A stretch of DNA of 64,000 bases. Origin: Edaphobacter acidisoli. Lineage in GTDB: Bacteria > Acidobacteriota > Terriglobia > Terriglobales > Acidobacteriaceae. The DNA lies in assembly GCF_014642855.1 (NCBI RefSeq), contig NZ_BMJB01000001.1, positions 1,302,001-1,366,000 of the forward strand, read 5' to 3'. A program made the translations under genes and the position numbers. Shown in pieces: positions 51,546-61,335 of this stretch (positions within the stretch are counted from its first letter, which is position 1; each line of letters opens with the position of its first letter). The notes under the pieces are model-generated. The model had not been told where the DNA came from. It did not search any database and was given only the letters and a program-made list of their open reading frames with translations.

Positions 51546-53258
51546 ATGGCACACGCGAGTTTCGACGGGCTAAGGGTTCTATCACTGGAGTCGCGCCGTG
51601 CCAAAGAGGTTGAAAAGCTTATCCGCACCTACGGCGGCGAACCATTCGTAGTGCCCGCAATGCGCGAAGTTCCTCTGGACTCGAATGTGCAGGCGCTCGA
51701 GTTCGCAGATGACTTGATTAAGGGTAATTACGACCTTGTCGTCTTCTTCACCGGCATCGGTGTGCGCACGCTCGTCAATATCGTTGAAACCAAATACAGT
51801 CGCGAGAAGTTCCTCAAGGCGCTCAGCTCGGCGCAGGTTGCGGCTCGTGGTCCCAAGCCGCAGGCCGCTCTTCGCGAGTTGAAGGTACCCGTCGCCGTAA
51901 CCGCTGCCGAGCCTGCAACGTGGCGCGAACTGCTGCAAGGTCTCGAAACCAAATACGGCACTTCGCTTGCAGAGATGCGCGTTGCCGTGCAGGAATACGG
52001 TGCCTCCAACCCGGAGTTTCTCTCCGCCCTTACCGAAAAATGCCGCGAAGTCACCAAGGTTCCCGTCTACCAGTGGGCACTTCCTGAAGACATTGAGCCC
52101 TTGCGCGAATGCGTCCTCGCCATCGCCAAGGGCGAAATGGATGTCGTCCTCTTCATGACTGCCGTGCAGATCATTCATCTCTTCCAGGTAGCAGAGGTGA
52201 TGAACTGCCAGCAGGAGTTGCGCGAAGGCCTTCGCTCCATGGTCGTCATCTCCATCGGGCCCACGACTACCGAGGAACTCACGCACTACGGGCTCACCCC
52301 CGACTTCGAGCCATCTCATCCAAAGATGGGCTTTCTCGTCAATGAAGCCGCGCAGTATGCAAGCAAGGTCCTGCGCCAGAAGCGCAGTGGCGAAGCAGCG
52401 AAAGACGCTCTACGTGCACCCTCGCAAAAGAGTGCAAAGATCACTCCGCAAGCGGCTAAAACCAACGCTCCCGCTGAAACTCCGGCACCAGCCAAGGTTC
52501 GCCGCGTCGCGCCATCCACCTCAAACATGGCCGGCTTTCGCGACGCCCTCATGCCTATCGACTTCCTGCACGAAATCTCGAGCCGCATCGCCGGCTCCGA
52601 CTCCTTCCATGTTGTCCTCGAGCGCATCGTCGGCTTTGCCACCACGATCATTCCGTGCGACTCCTGCTTTATCTACGTACTCGAAGGCGACAAGCTCGTG
52701 CTGCGCGCATCGCAGAACCCGCACGCTGACATCATCGATCAGCTTGACATCAAGCTTGGCCAGGGTGTCACCGGCTGGTCCGCTGAACACCGCGAACCAG
52801 TCGCTATCGCCTCGAACGCTTCCAACGATCCACGATTCAAGGCATTTAAAAACCTGCCGGAAGACCACTTCGAAGCGATCCTCTGCACACCTATTCTCTG
52901 TGCCAGCAAGATCGTCGGCGTCATCAACCTGCAGCACCGCCTCTCCTACCAGCACACACCCAATGAAATTCGCCTGCTCAGCACCATCGGCTATCTCGTG
53001 GGTGCTGAGATCGAGCGCGCGCGTCTGGAAAGCGAAAACGCGCAGCTTATGGGCAAGCTCGAAACCCGTAAGGCAGTCGATCGAGCCAAGGGAATCCTGC
53101 AGCGTGACCTCGCCATTACCGAAGATGAAGCCTATCGCCGCATGCAGACCGAAAGTCGCCAACGCCGCAAATCCATGCGCGAAATCGCCGAAGCCATCCT
53201 GCTCAGCGAAGACCTGCGCAAGTCTCGCGTAGATGTGGGCGAAAAATCCGCCAGCTAG
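51546..53258 (+). CDS. uroporphyrinogen-III synthase - GAF - ANTAR fusion regulator
   Basis: A 570-residue three-part protein. Residues 1-275 are a HemD-like domain (LRVLSLESRRAKEVEKLIRTYGG, VVFFTGIGVRTLVN, RGPKPQAALRELKV, VLFMTAVQIIHLF, SIGPTTTEELTHYGL). A Pro/Ala/Lys linker (about 278-330) follows. A GAF domain (about 335-490; IIPCDSCFIYVLEGDKLVLRA, GQGVTGWSAEHREPVAIA, ILCTPILCASKIVGVINLQ) is next. The C-terminus (about 498-556) is an ANTAR RNA-binding domain: LETRKAVDRAKGILQRDLAI, then EDEAYRRMQTESRQRRKSM. The whole suggests antitermination control of the nitrate genes, coupled to siroheme precursor synthesis or sensing. Confidence 0.88.
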   Translation: MAHASFDGLRVLSLESRRAKEVEKLIRTYGGEPFVVPAMREVPLDSNVQALEFADDLIKGNYDLVVFFTGIGVRTLVNIVETKYSREKFLKALSSAQVAARGPKPQAALRELKVPVAVTAAEPATWRELLQGLETKYGTSLAEMRVAVQEYGASNPEFLSALTEKCREVTKVPVYQWALPEDIEPLRECVLAIAKGEMDVVLFMTAVQIIHLFQVAEVMNCQQELREGLRSMVVISIGPTTTEELTHYGLTPDFEPSHPKMGFLVNEAAQYASKVLRQKRSGEAAKDALRAPSQKSAKITPQAAKTNAPAETPAPAKVRRVAPSTSNMAGFRDALMPIDFLHEISSRIAGSDSFHVVLERIVGFATTIIPCDSCFIYVLEGDKLVLRASQNPHADIIDQLDIKLGQGVTGWSAEHREPVAIASNASNDPRFKAFKNLPEDHFEAILCTPILCASKIVGVINLQHRLSYQHTPNEIRLLSTIGYLVGAEIERARLESENAQLMGKLETRKAVDRAKGILQRDLAITEDEAYRRMQTESRQRRKSMREIAEAILLSEDLRKSRVDVGEKSAS

Positions 53259-53364
53259 ACCTGTTGGGCACACAGCAACCGCCAGCATTTGCAATAACCT
53301 GCCACGTTTCTCATTCATTTTTCAAGACCAAACGAGCGTTCCCCATCGTTCTGCATGCAAATTG

Positions 53365-53381
53365 ATACCCTCCAGGGGTAT
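53365..53381 (+). promoter_or_regulatory. CsoR-type operator overlapping a -10 element
   Basis: The near-palindrome ATACCC-tcca-GGGGTAT is the form bound by CsoR-family copper repressors. TATACT (53379-53384), a good -10 element, overlaps its right arm, so repressor binding would block RNA polymerase. The best -35 candidate 17 bases upstream (tgcaaa region) is weak. The site lies 33 bases before copZ, and a csoR gene ends the operon. Confidence 0.8.
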
Positions 53382-53413
53382 ACTGCATCTAATAGAACAG
53401 GAGGCACCTCAGA

Positions 53414-53623
53414 ATGCAGAATACCCTCAATCTCTCAGTCACCGGAATGCACTGTGGCTCCTGCGTGCGCCGTGTGACAACTGCCCTCGAAGCCGTCCCT
53501 GGCGTTCAGGTTCAATCAGTCGAGGTCGGACTTGCACACGTTGCCTTTGACCCCGATAAAGCCACGCCTCAAGAGATCGCAGCCAGTATCAACCGCATCG
53601 GCTTTCAAGCGAGCATCCAGTAA
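53414..53623 (+). CDS. copZ: copper chaperone, heavy-metal-associated domain
   Basis: A 69-residue ferredoxin-like HMA domain with the copper-binding motif GMHCGSC near residues 11-16, and the usual second-strand and C-terminal patterns ([24 protein letters not shown] [14 protein letters not shown]). It carries Cu(I) to the P-type ATPase encoded 13 bases downstream. Starts at ATG 53414 with aggaggc upstream. Confidence 0.93.
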   Translation: MQNTLNLSVTGMHCGSCVRRVTTALEAVPGVQVQSVEVGLAHVAFDPDKATPQEIAASINRIGFQASIQ

Positions 53624-53636
53624 TTCGGAGCAGAAC

Positions 53637-56024
53637 GTGTCCACTCTCCCAGGCACCACCGAGACCCCGGCAACAACTTCAGTCGCAGCGCTTGAACGGG
53701 TCACGATTCCAGTTACAGGAATGACCTGCGCGGCCTGCCAATCCTTCATCCAGAGCACACTCGCGGCACAATCCGGAGTCGAACAGGCCGCGGTCAATCT
53801 GATGATGAACAGCGCCACCATTACTTTTGACCCGCGTTTGACATCGCCTTCCGCACTTGTCGAACAGATTCGCGGCACAGGTTACGGCGCCGAACTTCCC
53901 AACCCACATCAGTCCGTACTCGAAGAGCAAGAGATCGCTGATCAGCGCCAACAGCGCGAATACAAGCACCTGCGCCTGAAGGCAGCTATCAGCCTCATCG
54001 CAGGCGCGATCGCCATGCTCTTCTCCATGCCGCTGATGAGCATGTCCAGCGCCAGCGACATGGAGCATATTCATGACCCGCTCATGCATTGGTCGATGCG
54101 CGTCGTCGATCCCGCATTGCAAACTGCAACTCCGTGGCTCTACGCCGTCCCCAGCAGCATCATCCGCTGGAGCCTCTTTGTTCTCGCTACTTTCATCGTC
54201 TTCTGGGCCGGCAGACACTTCTACGTCAAGGCGTGGTCTGCACTGTTGCACAAGACCTCAGACATGAACACGCTGATTGCCCTTGGCACAGGCGCGGCGT
54301 ATCTCTACTCCGCCGCCGCGACCATCGCCCCAAGCTTCTTCCTAGCGCATGGCGTCGCGCCCGACGTCTACTTTGAAGCGGCCATCCTCATCATTGCGCT
54401 CATTCTTGTAGGCAATACGCTCGAAAGCCGCGCCACAGGCAACACCTCCGCCGCTCTGCGCAAGCTCGTTCAATTGCAGCCCAAGAGTGCGCGTGTATTG
54501 GTGAACAGCGTTGAGACGGATTTGCCCATTGAAGCAATCCAGCGCGGCGACCTGGTTCTCGTTCGCCCTGGCGAGCGCATCCCTACTGACGGCGAAATCG
54601 TCTTCGGCAGAAGCAGCGTGGACGAGTCGATGCTCACAGGCGAATCCCTGCCCGTCGAAAAATCCATCTCGGATCGCATCATCGGCGGCACCATCAACCA
54701 GCGCGGCTCGCTCCAATACCGTGCCACCAGTCTCGGCGCAGACTCAACACTCGCGCAGATCGTCCGCCTGCTCCGTGAAGCTCAGGGCACACGTGCACCT
54801 ATCCAGCGCATCGCAGACCGCATCAGCGCCATCTTCGTCCCTTCGGTGCTTGCCATCGCACTTGCGACTTTCTTTCTCTGGCGCATCTTCGCACCACACG
54901 CAGGTGCGATGCAGGCCTTCGCCGCAGCAATTACAGTACTCGTCATTGCTTGCCCATGCGCGATGGGCCTTGCCGTGCCCACAGCAGTCATGGTCGCCAC
55001 CGGCCGCGGTGCCTCGCTCGGCCTGCTCATCAAAGGCGGCGAAGCGCTTCAGCGTCTTGAGAAAATAGACACCGTGGTGCTCGACAAGACCGGAACCATC
55101 ACCACCGGCCACCCACAAGTCACGCAGGTCATACCAACCAGTACACATACAGAAAATGAGCTGCTCCGCATCGCCGCTGCACTTGAACGCGCCAGCGAAC
55201 ACCCGCTCGCCGAAGCCGTCCTGCGGGGCGCAAAGCAGCGCAGCCTTACCGTCCCGCAAGCCGAAACATTTGAGTCACACAGCGGCCTCGGCGTCGCCGG
55301 TATCGTCGAAGGCGCAGCTACACTTATCGGCAACCAGGCATTTCTCCGCAGCTACAGCATCGCGACCGAGCCATTGCAAGCTGCCGCAGATCATCTCGCC
55401 GAGCAAAGCCAGACGCCGCTTTGGGTTGCGATCGACGGCGAACTCGCCGGCATCATCGCTGTCGCAGACACCGTAAAGTCAACCTCACGTGCAGCTATCC
55501 GCCAACTGCACAGCGAAAAACTCCGCGTCGTCATGCTCACTGGCGACAACGAGCGCACAGCCCGCGCCATCGCTCGCCAGACCGGCATCGACGAAGTCAT
55601 CGCTGGCGTGCTGCCCTCTGGTAAAGCCGACGCGATCAAGCGTCTCCAAGCTGTACATCGCATCGTCGCTATGGTTGGCGACGGAGTCAACGATGCTCCC
55701 GCGCTCGCGCAGGCGGACGTTGGCATCACTATGGCCACCGGCTCCGACATTGCAATGGAGGCAGGTGACGTCACGCTCATGCGCAGCGACCTCACTGGCG
55801 TTGCACAGGCCATCGTGCTCTCGCGCAGCACCATGCGCATCATGCGCCAAAATCTCTTCTGGGCCTTTCTCTACAACATCATCGGAATCCCTCTCGCCGC
55901 AGGAGCGCTCTATCCACACTTTGGCCTGCTCCTCAGCCCAATCATCGCAAGCGCGGCCATGGCTCTCAGCTCCGTCAGCGTCGTCACCAACAGTCTCCGC
56001 CTTTATCGCTTCAAATTCTCATAA
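53637..56024 (+). CDS. copA: Cu(I)-exporting P1B-type ATPase
   Basis: A 795-residue copper pump. One N-terminal HMA domain ([13 protein letters not shown]) is followed by eight membrane segments; the ion path holds C439-P-C441 ([13 protein letters not shown]). Catalytic Asp 483 is in [12 protein letters not shown]; also TGESLPVEK (actuator), [10 protein letters not shown] (HP motif) and [18 protein letters not shown]. The start is a GTG at 53637 with GGAG seven bases upstream, 13 bases after copZ; a frame open to 53532 overlaps copZ and is not family-like. It exports Cu(I) from the cytosol. Confidence 0.95.
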   Translation: MSTLPGTTETPATTSVAALERVTIPVTGMTCAACQSFIQSTLAAQSGVEQAAVNLMMNSATITFDPRLTSPSALVEQIRGTGYGAELPNPHQSVLEEQEIADQRQQREYKHLRLKAAISLIAGAIAMLFSMPLMSMSSASDMEHIHDPLMHWSMRVVDPALQTATPWLYAVPSSIIRWSLFVLATFIVFWAGRHFYVKAWSALLHKTSDMNTLIALGTGAAYLYSAAATIAPSFFLAHGVAPDVYFEAAILIIALILVGNTLESRATGNTSAALRKLVQLQPKSARVLVNSVETDLPIEAIQRGDLVLVRPGERIPTDGEIVFGRSSVDESMLTGESLPVEKSISDRIIGGTINQRGSLQYRATSLGADSTLAQIVRLLREAQGTRAPIQRIADRISAIFVPSVLAIALATFFLWRIFAPHAGAMQAFAAAITVLVIACPCAMGLAVPTAVMVATGRGASLGLLIKGGEALQRLEKIDTVVLDKTGTITTGHPQVTQVIPTSTHTENELLRIAAALERASEHPLAEAVLRGAKQRSLTVPQAETFESHSGLGVAGIVEGAATLIGNQAFLRSYSIATEPLQAAADHLAEQSQTPLWVAIDGELAGIIAVADTVKSTSRAAIRQLHSEKLRVVMLTGDNERTARAIARQTGIDEVIAGVLPSGKADAIKRLQAVHRIVAMVGDGVNDAPALAQADVGITMATGSDIAMEAGDVTLMRSDLTGVAQAIVLSRSTMRIMRQNLFWAFLYNIIGIPLAAGALYPHFGLLLSPIIASAAMALSSVSVVTNSLRLYRFKFS

Positions 56025-56039
56025 TCAGAAAGCCCACTC

Positions 56040-56399
56040 ATGACAAAGAAACGGTCAGTCAAAGAACACTCCAAGCCCGCGGAACATCGCAGCCATACAA
56101 CATCTGGGCGTAAAGCCACAGGTGTCGATCCCAAAATTAAAGCCTCCAATCTGCGCCGCTTGCGCCTCATCGAAGGACAGGTCCGCGGGTTACACCGCAT
56201 GGTCGAAGAAGACCGCTACTGCGCCGACATCATCACGCAGGTCTCCGCCGTGCAACAGGCGTTGCGTTCTGTAGCGCGCGCCCTGATGAGCAACCACCTC
56301 ACCCACTGCGCCACCCAGGCCATCCGCACCGGCTCGCCCAAACAACAGCAGGCCATGTACGACGAGCTTCTCGAACTCATCTACAAAAACGCGCACTGA
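56040..56399 (+). CDS. csoR: CsoR-family copper-sensing repressor
   Basis: A 119-residue all-helical regulator with the Cu(I) triad C61, H86 and C90 in RYCADIITQVSAVQ and NHLTHC; the 25 and 4 residue spacings match the classic C36-H61-C65. The N-terminal ~30 residues are basic and extended (KKRSVKEHSKPAEHRSH), with extra His that might also bind metal. It likely represses copZ-copA-csoR through the operator at 53365 and releases DNA on Cu(I) binding. Confidence 0.92.
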   Translation: MTKKRSVKEHSKPAEHRSHTTSGRKATGVDPKIKASNLRRLRLIEGQVRGLHRMVEEDRYCADIITQVSAVQQALRSVARALMSNHLTHCATQAIRTGSPKQQQAMYDELLELIYKNAH

Positions 56400-56443
56400 T
56401 GCGTATATGCTCCGCTCTGCTAGCATTAACTCAATCCAATCAC

Positions 56444-57919
56444 ATGACGACACCAGCAGAAACAGCCCCCATCCGCGTCCGCATTGCACCCTCGCCCACC
56501 GGAGACCCGCACGTCGGCACGGCTTACATCGGCCTGCTCAACTACATCTATGCTCGCCAGCGCGGCGGCAAATTCATCCTCCGCATCGAAGACACAGACC
56601 GCACCCGCTTCGTCGCCTCCTCCGAGCAGATGATCTTCGACGCACTCCGCTGGACCGGTCTCACCTGGGACGAAGGTCCCGACGTCGGCGGCCCGCACGG
56701 CCCCTATCGCCAGTCTGAGCGCACCGAAATCTACCGTCAGCACGCCGACCAGCTTCTCGCAAATGGCACTGCCTACCGCTGCTTCTGCACGGCTGAAGAG
56801 CTCGACGCCGTACGCAAGCAGCAACTCGCCGCCAAGCTCCCGCCGCGGTATCCCGGCACATGCCGCTATCTCACACAGGAACAGATCGCCGCAAACCTCG
56901 CCTCCGGCAAGCCTTTTACCGTCCGTCTCGCCGTGCCTACCTCCGGCTCAACCACCTTCCGCGACGAACTGCGCGGCAACATCACCTTCGACCACTCCAA
57001 CGTGGACGACCAGGTGCTGCTCAAGTCCGACGGCTTCCCCACCTACCACCTCGCCAACGTCGTCGATGACCACCTCATGGAGATCACCGATGTCATCCGC
57101 GCGGAGGAGTGGATATCCTCCACGCCCAAGCACGTTCTGCTCTACAAAGCGTTCGGCTGGACCGAGCCGCGCTTCTGGCACATGCCGCTCCTGCGCAACA
57201 TCGACAAGTCCAAAATCTCCAAGCGCAAAAACCCCGTCTCGCTCGTCTACTACCGCGAAAGCGGCTATCTTCCCGAAGCGCTCATCAACTTCCTTGGCCT
57301 GATGGGCGGCGGCATGCCTGCCGACATCAACAACGGCACGGAAAAATTCACGCTCGCAGAGATGATCGAGCACTTCGTCTTCACCAACATCCGCCTTGGC
57401 GGCCCTGTCTTCGATCTCACCAAACTGAAATGGCTCAACGGTGAGTATCTGCGCGCTATGACTCCCGATGCATTCTTCTCCGCTGTCCGCACCCGCGTCT
57501 TTGGCGACGACTACATCCGCCAGATCTCCTCACTCATGCAGACGCGCATCGAGACGCTCAGCCAGTTCGGCGACCTCACCAGCTTCTTCTTCCGCGACGA
57601 CGTCATCCCAGCATCGGAAGTCTTTCTCCCGAAGAAGCGCACGCTCGAAGAGACGCTCGCCTTCTCTGCCGATCAGCTCGCCGCGCTCGAAGCCTCCGAC
57701 TGGGGGCACGATGCGATGGAGTCGGCGCTCAAAAAACTTGGCGAAGAAAAGTCCTGGTCAGTCAAGGAAAACTTCATGCTGCTGCGCGCTATCGTCACTG
57801 GCAGCACCATGTCGCCGCCGCTGCTCGAAAGCCTCATCATCTTCGGCAAGGCTCGCACGCTCGACCGCATCCGCCGCTTCCTGGAAGCACAGAAGAAGCT
57901 AACCAGCTCCAAGAAGTAA
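56444..57919 (+). CDS. gltX: glutamate--tRNA ligase
   Basis: A 491-residue class I synthetase. HIGH-type motif in IAPSPTGDPHVGTAY, KMSKS-type in DKSKISKRKNP, and family blocks RIEDTDRTRF, SDGFPTYHLANVVDDHLM and GWTEPRFWHMPLL. I start it at ATG 56444 from the family N-terminus; an ATG at 56399 overlaps the csoR stop by one base (TGATG) and would add 15 residues, raising the possibility of read-through from the copper operon. Confidence 0.93.
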   Translation: MTTPAETAPIRVRIAPSPTGDPHVGTAYIGLLNYIYARQRGGKFILRIEDTDRTRFVASSEQMIFDALRWTGLTWDEGPDVGGPHGPYRQSERTEIYRQHADQLLANGTAYRCFCTAEELDAVRKQQLAAKLPPRYPGTCRYLTQEQIAANLASGKPFTVRLAVPTSGSTTFRDELRGNITFDHSNVDDQVLLKSDGFPTYHLANVVDDHLMEITDVIRAEEWISSTPKHVLLYKAFGWTEPRFWHMPLLRNIDKSKISKRKNPVSLVYYRESGYLPEALINFLGLMGGGMPADINNGTEKFTLAEMIEHFVFTNIRLGGPVFDLTKLKWLNGEYLRAMTPDAFFSAVRTRVFGDDYIRQISSLMQTRIETLSQFGDLTSFFFRDDVIPASEVFLPKKRTLEETLAFSADQLAALEASDWGHDAMESALKKLGEEKSWSVKENFMLLRAIVTGSTMSPPLLESLIIFGKARTLDRIRRFLEAQKKLTSSKK

Positions 57920-57997
57920 TCCGGCTTTATCGCGATATGAGGGGGCAACGCTATCCCGTTGTAGAATCCCACACAGCGCTTCTCTCGAAGGAGGCCT

Positions 57998-58225
57998 GTG
58001 AACAACACCGTCCTGTACCCGCTCGTCATTCTTGTCGCTCTGGTGTCTTTCGTCCCCGCCGTTGCCCACGCCGATACAAGCTACGTGCAACAGAAGTCCG
58101 AGCACAGCTCGGTTAAAACAAGAAAGGCCTACGTGAAGCACCAGAAAAAGCAGGCGAAAAAAGCCCGAGCGCAACAAAAGAAGTCCATTAAAGCATGGAA
58201 GAAGGAACACGGCGTAGCCCACTGA
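57998..58225 (+). CDS. small secreted Lys-rich protein
   Basis: A 75-residue protein starting with GTG 57998 after a strong ggaggc site. Residues 1-25 are a signal peptide (LYPLVILVALVSFVPAVAHA, cut after HA). The mature ~50 residues are mostly Lys, Ala and Gln with two or three His (KTRKAYVKHQKKQAKKARAQ, then QKKSIKAWKKEHG): an amphipathic, strongly basic helix. Function unknown; it could bind nucleic acid, lipid or metal in the periplasm. Confidence 0.7.
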   Translation: MNNTVLYPLVILVALVSFVPAVAHADTSYVQQKSEHSSVKTRKAYVKHQKKQAKKARAQQKKSIKAWKKEHGVAH

Positions 58226-58452
58226 ATCCTAACGCGTCATCGCGAAGCGCAACCGATTTGTACACCTGCTTCCCTTCCCTCCACCACCTTCGTCCATCAC
58301 AAAAACCAGACGCAGGAAACGCCATCTGTTAGAATGGTTTCTGACCGTCAATTCCGGTCTGGTATTCTTGCTTGTTTTGGCATTCCGCTCTACTCGCAAT
58401 CAATCCCAACATCCGAGTTCAGCGGTACATTTGCATCATCAAGGAACAAGTC
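58226..58452 (+). promoter_or_regulatory. long upstream region of the cold-shock gene
   Basis: 227 bases between the Lys-rich gene and cspA-like gene without a supported reading frame. Cold-shock mRNAs often carry long thermosensitive leaders, and this would fit, but I see no decisive structure; ctgaccgtcaattccggtctg near 58341 may form a short hairpin. Confidence 0.35.
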
Positions 58453-58653
58453 ATGGAACAAGGAACAGTCAAGTGGTTTAACGATACGAAGGGCTTCGGC
58501 TTTATCAGCCGCGCCAATGGTGAGGATGTTTTCGTCCACCACACCGCCATTCAGAGCAACGGTTTCCGTTCGCTTCAGGAAGGCCAGAACGTCCAGTTCA
58601 ACGTCGTCAAGGGCCCCAAAGGCTGGCAGGCGGAAAACGTTCAAGCTGTCTAA
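58453..58653 (+). CDS. CspA-family cold-shock protein
   Basis: A 66-residue OB-fold protein that binds single-stranded RNA or DNA. RNP1 is KGFGFISR and RNP2 DVFVHHTAI; the N-terminus [14 protein letters not shown] is typical. ATG 58453 follows aagga. It acts as an RNA chaperone. A terminator follows 17 bases after the stop. Confidence 0.95.
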   Translation: MEQGTVKWFNDTKGFGFISRANGEDVFVHHTAIQSNGFRSLQEGQNVQFNVVKGPKGWQAENVQAV

Positions 58654-58670
58654 CCACAAATTTAAACAGA

Positions 58671-58706
58671 ACAAGGGCGGTCCGTCTCGGATCGCCCTTG
58701 TTTTTT
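58671..58706 (+). terminator. intrinsic terminator after cold-shock gene
   Basis: Stem acaagggcg / cgcccttgt with an inner tccg/cgga extension, loop tctc-like, followed by a T tract. Standard Rho-independent form. Confidence 0.9.
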
Positions 58707-58754
58707 GTTCAGAATCGCTGCGCCTCAAAAAATGTGGCTACCCTTCAACACCTC

Positions 58755-59339
58755 TCAGAACTTGAGGCGCTTTCGGACAAACTCCACAGTCTCCCGTGTC
58801 ACATACACAGGAGGTCGCATGGGCAGCACGGCCGTCCCTTTGGCCAGCTCCATCTGGCTCGCGAGTGTAGCGTCTTCCGGCATGAGCACTGCGTCTGCAC
58901 ACTCCAGAAATCTCTGCGCCGAATCCTTGAAGTCCTCCACCGCTGGATCAATCACACTCAAATAAATATCCGGCTGAAGGAACTCCAGAACGCTGTTTGA
59001 TTCAATCACCGCATTCTCAGCCTGCTCCAATTCGCGGCGAATCCACGGCATCGCCTCAGCCAGGTCTTCAGCGCGTGTCCGCACCCAGAAGGACCGCGCG
59101 GCACCAGCCGCTAAGAACCTCCCCGAATCCGTCTCTGTCGAAGCCACTTTCTCTTCCGTTACCGCAACGGTATGAGCAGCATTCACGCAATCGCAGTTCT
59201 CCCCGGAACAAATCCCGTGTCCGGACACCGACACCTTGATCGCCGTCCACCGCATCTCCGGCATTGCAGCGATCAGTCCGGCAACCACGCTCGTCTTGCC
59301 AACGTTCTTCGAGTGCCCGCCAACCACCACAATCGCCAT
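58755..59339 (-). CDS. MobB-like P-loop NTPase with Cys cluster
   Basis: A 194-residue P-loop protein: Walker A VGGHSKNVGKTSVVAGL at the N-terminus, a Lys-Val-Ser strand, then HGICSGENCDCVNAAHT with three Cys and flanking His, suggesting a metal or FeS site. Later strands: AENAVIESNSVLEFLQPDIYLSVIDP. The fold resembles MobB (molybdopterin-guanine dinucleotide synthesis), but the Cys segment is unusual and I do not assign that role. It is 27 bases downstream of lpxD on the same strand. Confidence 0.75.
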   Translation of the reverse strand: MAIVVVGGHSKNVGKTSVVAGLIAAMPEMRWTAIKVSVSGHGICSGENCDCVNAAHTVAVTEEKVASTETDSGRFLAAGAARSFWVRTRAEDLAEAMPWIRRELEQAENAVIESNSVLEFLQPDIYLSVIDPAVEDFKDSAQRFLECADAVLMPEDATLASQMELAKGTAVLPMRPPVYVTRETVEFVRKRLKF

Positions 59340-59366
59340 CGTAAGTTCACCAGGATCTCACCAGAA

Positions 59367-60290
59367 TCAGCGCTTTTTCAGCCGCGCCAGGTCCTTCAGG
59401 TATTCCCTCAGCGGACGGGCCGGCCGGCCCCAGAACACTTCGCCCTCACCATGCATCTTCTTCCCGCTCAGCACCCCGGCACCACCACCCAGGATTACGC
59501 CGCGCCCCACGGTAGCATGGTCTCCAATCCCCACCTGTCCGCCCAGAATCGCGCCGTCCTCCACCACACTCGATCCCGAAATTCCCGTCTGCGCCGCAAT
59601 CATCACGTTTTTGCCAATCGTGCAGTTGTGTCCAATGTGGACCAGATTGTCGATCTTCGTTCCCTGCCCAATCCGCGTCTCGCCAAGAGCGCCGCGGTCG
59701 ATCGTCGTGTTCGCGCCGATCTCAACGTCGTCCTCGACGACCAGCCGCCCCTGCTGCGGAAACATCAGGTACTCGCCCGATTCGCCGCGCACATAGCCGA
59801 ACCCAGTCGAACCAAGCACCGCTCCTGCCTGCACCACAACCCGATCGCCAATCACTGTGCCCGAGTACACCACCGCACGCGCCAGGATGTTGCAGTCTTT
59901 GCCGATGGCCACGCCATCTTCAATCACCACTCCCGGTCCTACGTGAGTACCCTCACCCAACACCACGCCTTCGCCGATCACAGCAGTCGGATGCACGTCA
60001 GCTACAAATCCCCGTCCCTTCAACCGCCGCGCCACTGTCGCAAAGGCATAACGAGCATCACGCACCCACACGATGCGCGGGTCTGAAGGAGACTCCGCGC
60101 CACGCAGCCTCGCATTCGCCAGCACCACCCCGGCCTTCGACGCAAGCGCCAGCGCCAGCGTGGCCTCGTCCACAGCAAACACAACCGACTCCGCGCCCGC
60201 GTTGTCGAATCCCGAGACCTCAATTACCTCACCAGCTGTCCCCGGATCGCTCGCACCAACCCACTCTGCAACCTCGCGTATCGCTGCCAT
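59367..60290 (-). CDS. lpxD: UDP-3-O-acylglucosamine N-acyltransferase
   Basis: A 307-residue lipid A enzyme adding the second hydroxyacyl chain. The middle is a left-handed beta-helix of hexapeptides ([22 protein letters not shown], then [16 protein letters not shown]), with the catalytic His probably in [18 protein letters not shown]-terminal uridine-binding domain: [20 protein letters not shown]. The C-terminal helix [17 protein letters not shown] is typical. Its ATG overlaps the upstream acyltransferase stop (TGATG). Confidence 0.92.
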   Translation of the reverse strand: MAAIREVAEWVGASDPGTAGEVIEVSGFDNAGAESVVFAVDEATLALALASKAGVVLANARLRGAESPSDPRIVWVRDARYAFATVARRLKGRGFVADVHPTAVIGEGVVLGEGTHVGPGVVIEDGVAIGKDCNILARAVVYSGTVIGDRVVVQAGAVLGSTGFGYVRGESGEYLMFPQQGRLVVEDDVEIGANTTIDRGALGETRIGQGTKIDNLVHIGHNCTIGKNVMIAAQTGISGSSVVEDGAILGGQVGIGDHATVGRGVILGGGAGVLSGKKMHGEGEVFWGRPARPLREYLKDLARLKKR

Positions 60291-61234
60291 CAGTAAATCG
60301 CCGCCTCTCCCTCAGGCCGAGTCTTCCATCGCCGATGCATCCACAACCACTGCTCAGGATACTGCCGCACATACTCTTCCATCACCGCCGTGAATCGCGC
60401 CGTGTTCGTCATTGCATCAGCTTCTGCGTCGCCGGTCGAATCCACCGCCAGCTCTTCACCAAACCGCAGCACATACTTCTGCTCATCTTCTTCCCAAAGC
60501 AGAAATCCCGGAACCACAGCAGCACCCGTTCTCTGCGCAATGCGCGCCATTCCGGAAGCCGTACAAGCAGGCACGCCGAAGAACGGCACAAACACTCCCT
60601 GTGGTGGAGTCATATTCGTATCCATCAGAATTCCCACCGTCTCACCTGCCCGCATCGAAGCGATCAGACCACGAGCAAAGTCATCCTTATGAATCACGCG
60701 GTTGCCATACAGACACCGTATCCGGTTCACAAATGCATCCACCAACGGGTTATCCAGGCGCCGGATCACAATCCCCATCGGCATCCCCATCAGCGAGTGG
60801 AAGAAGCTCGAAAGCTCCCACGCACCAAGATGCCCGGTCAGCACCAGCACACCCTTGCCCTTGTCGCGCGCCTGCAGATAATTCTCCAGTCCGTCATAGC
60901 GGATGAACTCGCCCGCCTCCGCCGCAGTGTACCCAGGCATCTTGCAGAACTCCGCCATCAAATATCCCAGGTTCCTGTACACCTGCCGTAGAATCGCCTC
61001 GCGTTCCTGCTCCGCCATCTCAGGAAACGCCAGTTGAAGGTTGCGCAGCCCTACCTTCCTCAGCCGCTCCAGTCCACGGTATGCCAACGCTCCAACAGCC
61101 GCACCTACGGCCCGCGCCACTCCACGCGGCAGCATTCCAAGAAGATGAACCAACACCCAGACCACCGCAAACTCCAACCGTTCGCGGGCACTCACCTTAC
61201 CCTTGGCCGTATCTGTCTGGATCACTGCGCTCAA
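60290..61234 (-). CDS. lipid A late acyltransferase (LpxL/HtrB family)
   Basis: A 314-residue inner-membrane enzyme with an N-terminal membrane helix ([20 protein letters not shown]). The active site is [10 protein letters not shown] (H-x4-E), followed by [19 protein letters not shown] and [20 protein letters not shown]. It should add a secondary acyl chain to lipid A (LpxL or LpxM role not resolved). Translationally coupled to lpxD by TGATG. C-terminal [14 protein letters not shown] is a family mark. Confidence 0.88.
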   Translation of the reverse strand: MSAVIQTDTAKGKVSARERLEFAVVWVLVHLLGMLPRGVARAVGAAVGALAYRGLERLRKVGLRNLQLAFPEMAEQEREAILRQVYRNLGYLMAEFCKMPGYTAAEAGEFIRYDGLENYLQARDKGKGVLVLTGHLGAWELSSFFHSLMGMPMGIVIRRLDNPLVDAFVNRIRCLYGNRVIHKDDFARGLIASMRAGETVGILMDTNMTPPQGVFVPFFGVPACTASGMARIAQRTGAAVVPGFLLWEEDEQKYVLRFGEELAVDSTGDAEADAMTNTARFTAVMEEYVRQYPEQWLWMHRRWKTRPEGEAAIY

Positions 61235-61290
61235 GCCACAAGTCTACCGTCTCTTGCGGCTTTTCCCCAGATACAAGCCAGATACAAGAA

Positions 61291-61312
61291 AGGGACAGCC
61301 TGAGCTGTCCCT
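61291..61312 (-). terminator. stem-loop after the SYLF gene
   Basis: Perfect 9-bp arms agggacagc / gctgtccct with loop ctga. On the minus strand it follows the SYLF gene stop by 23 bases and is followed by ttcttgtatct, a weak T tract. It probably marks the end of that transcript upstream of the lipid A genes. Confidence 0.6.
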
Positions 61313-61335
61313 CCTTGCATCGCTTGTTCCGCGCT

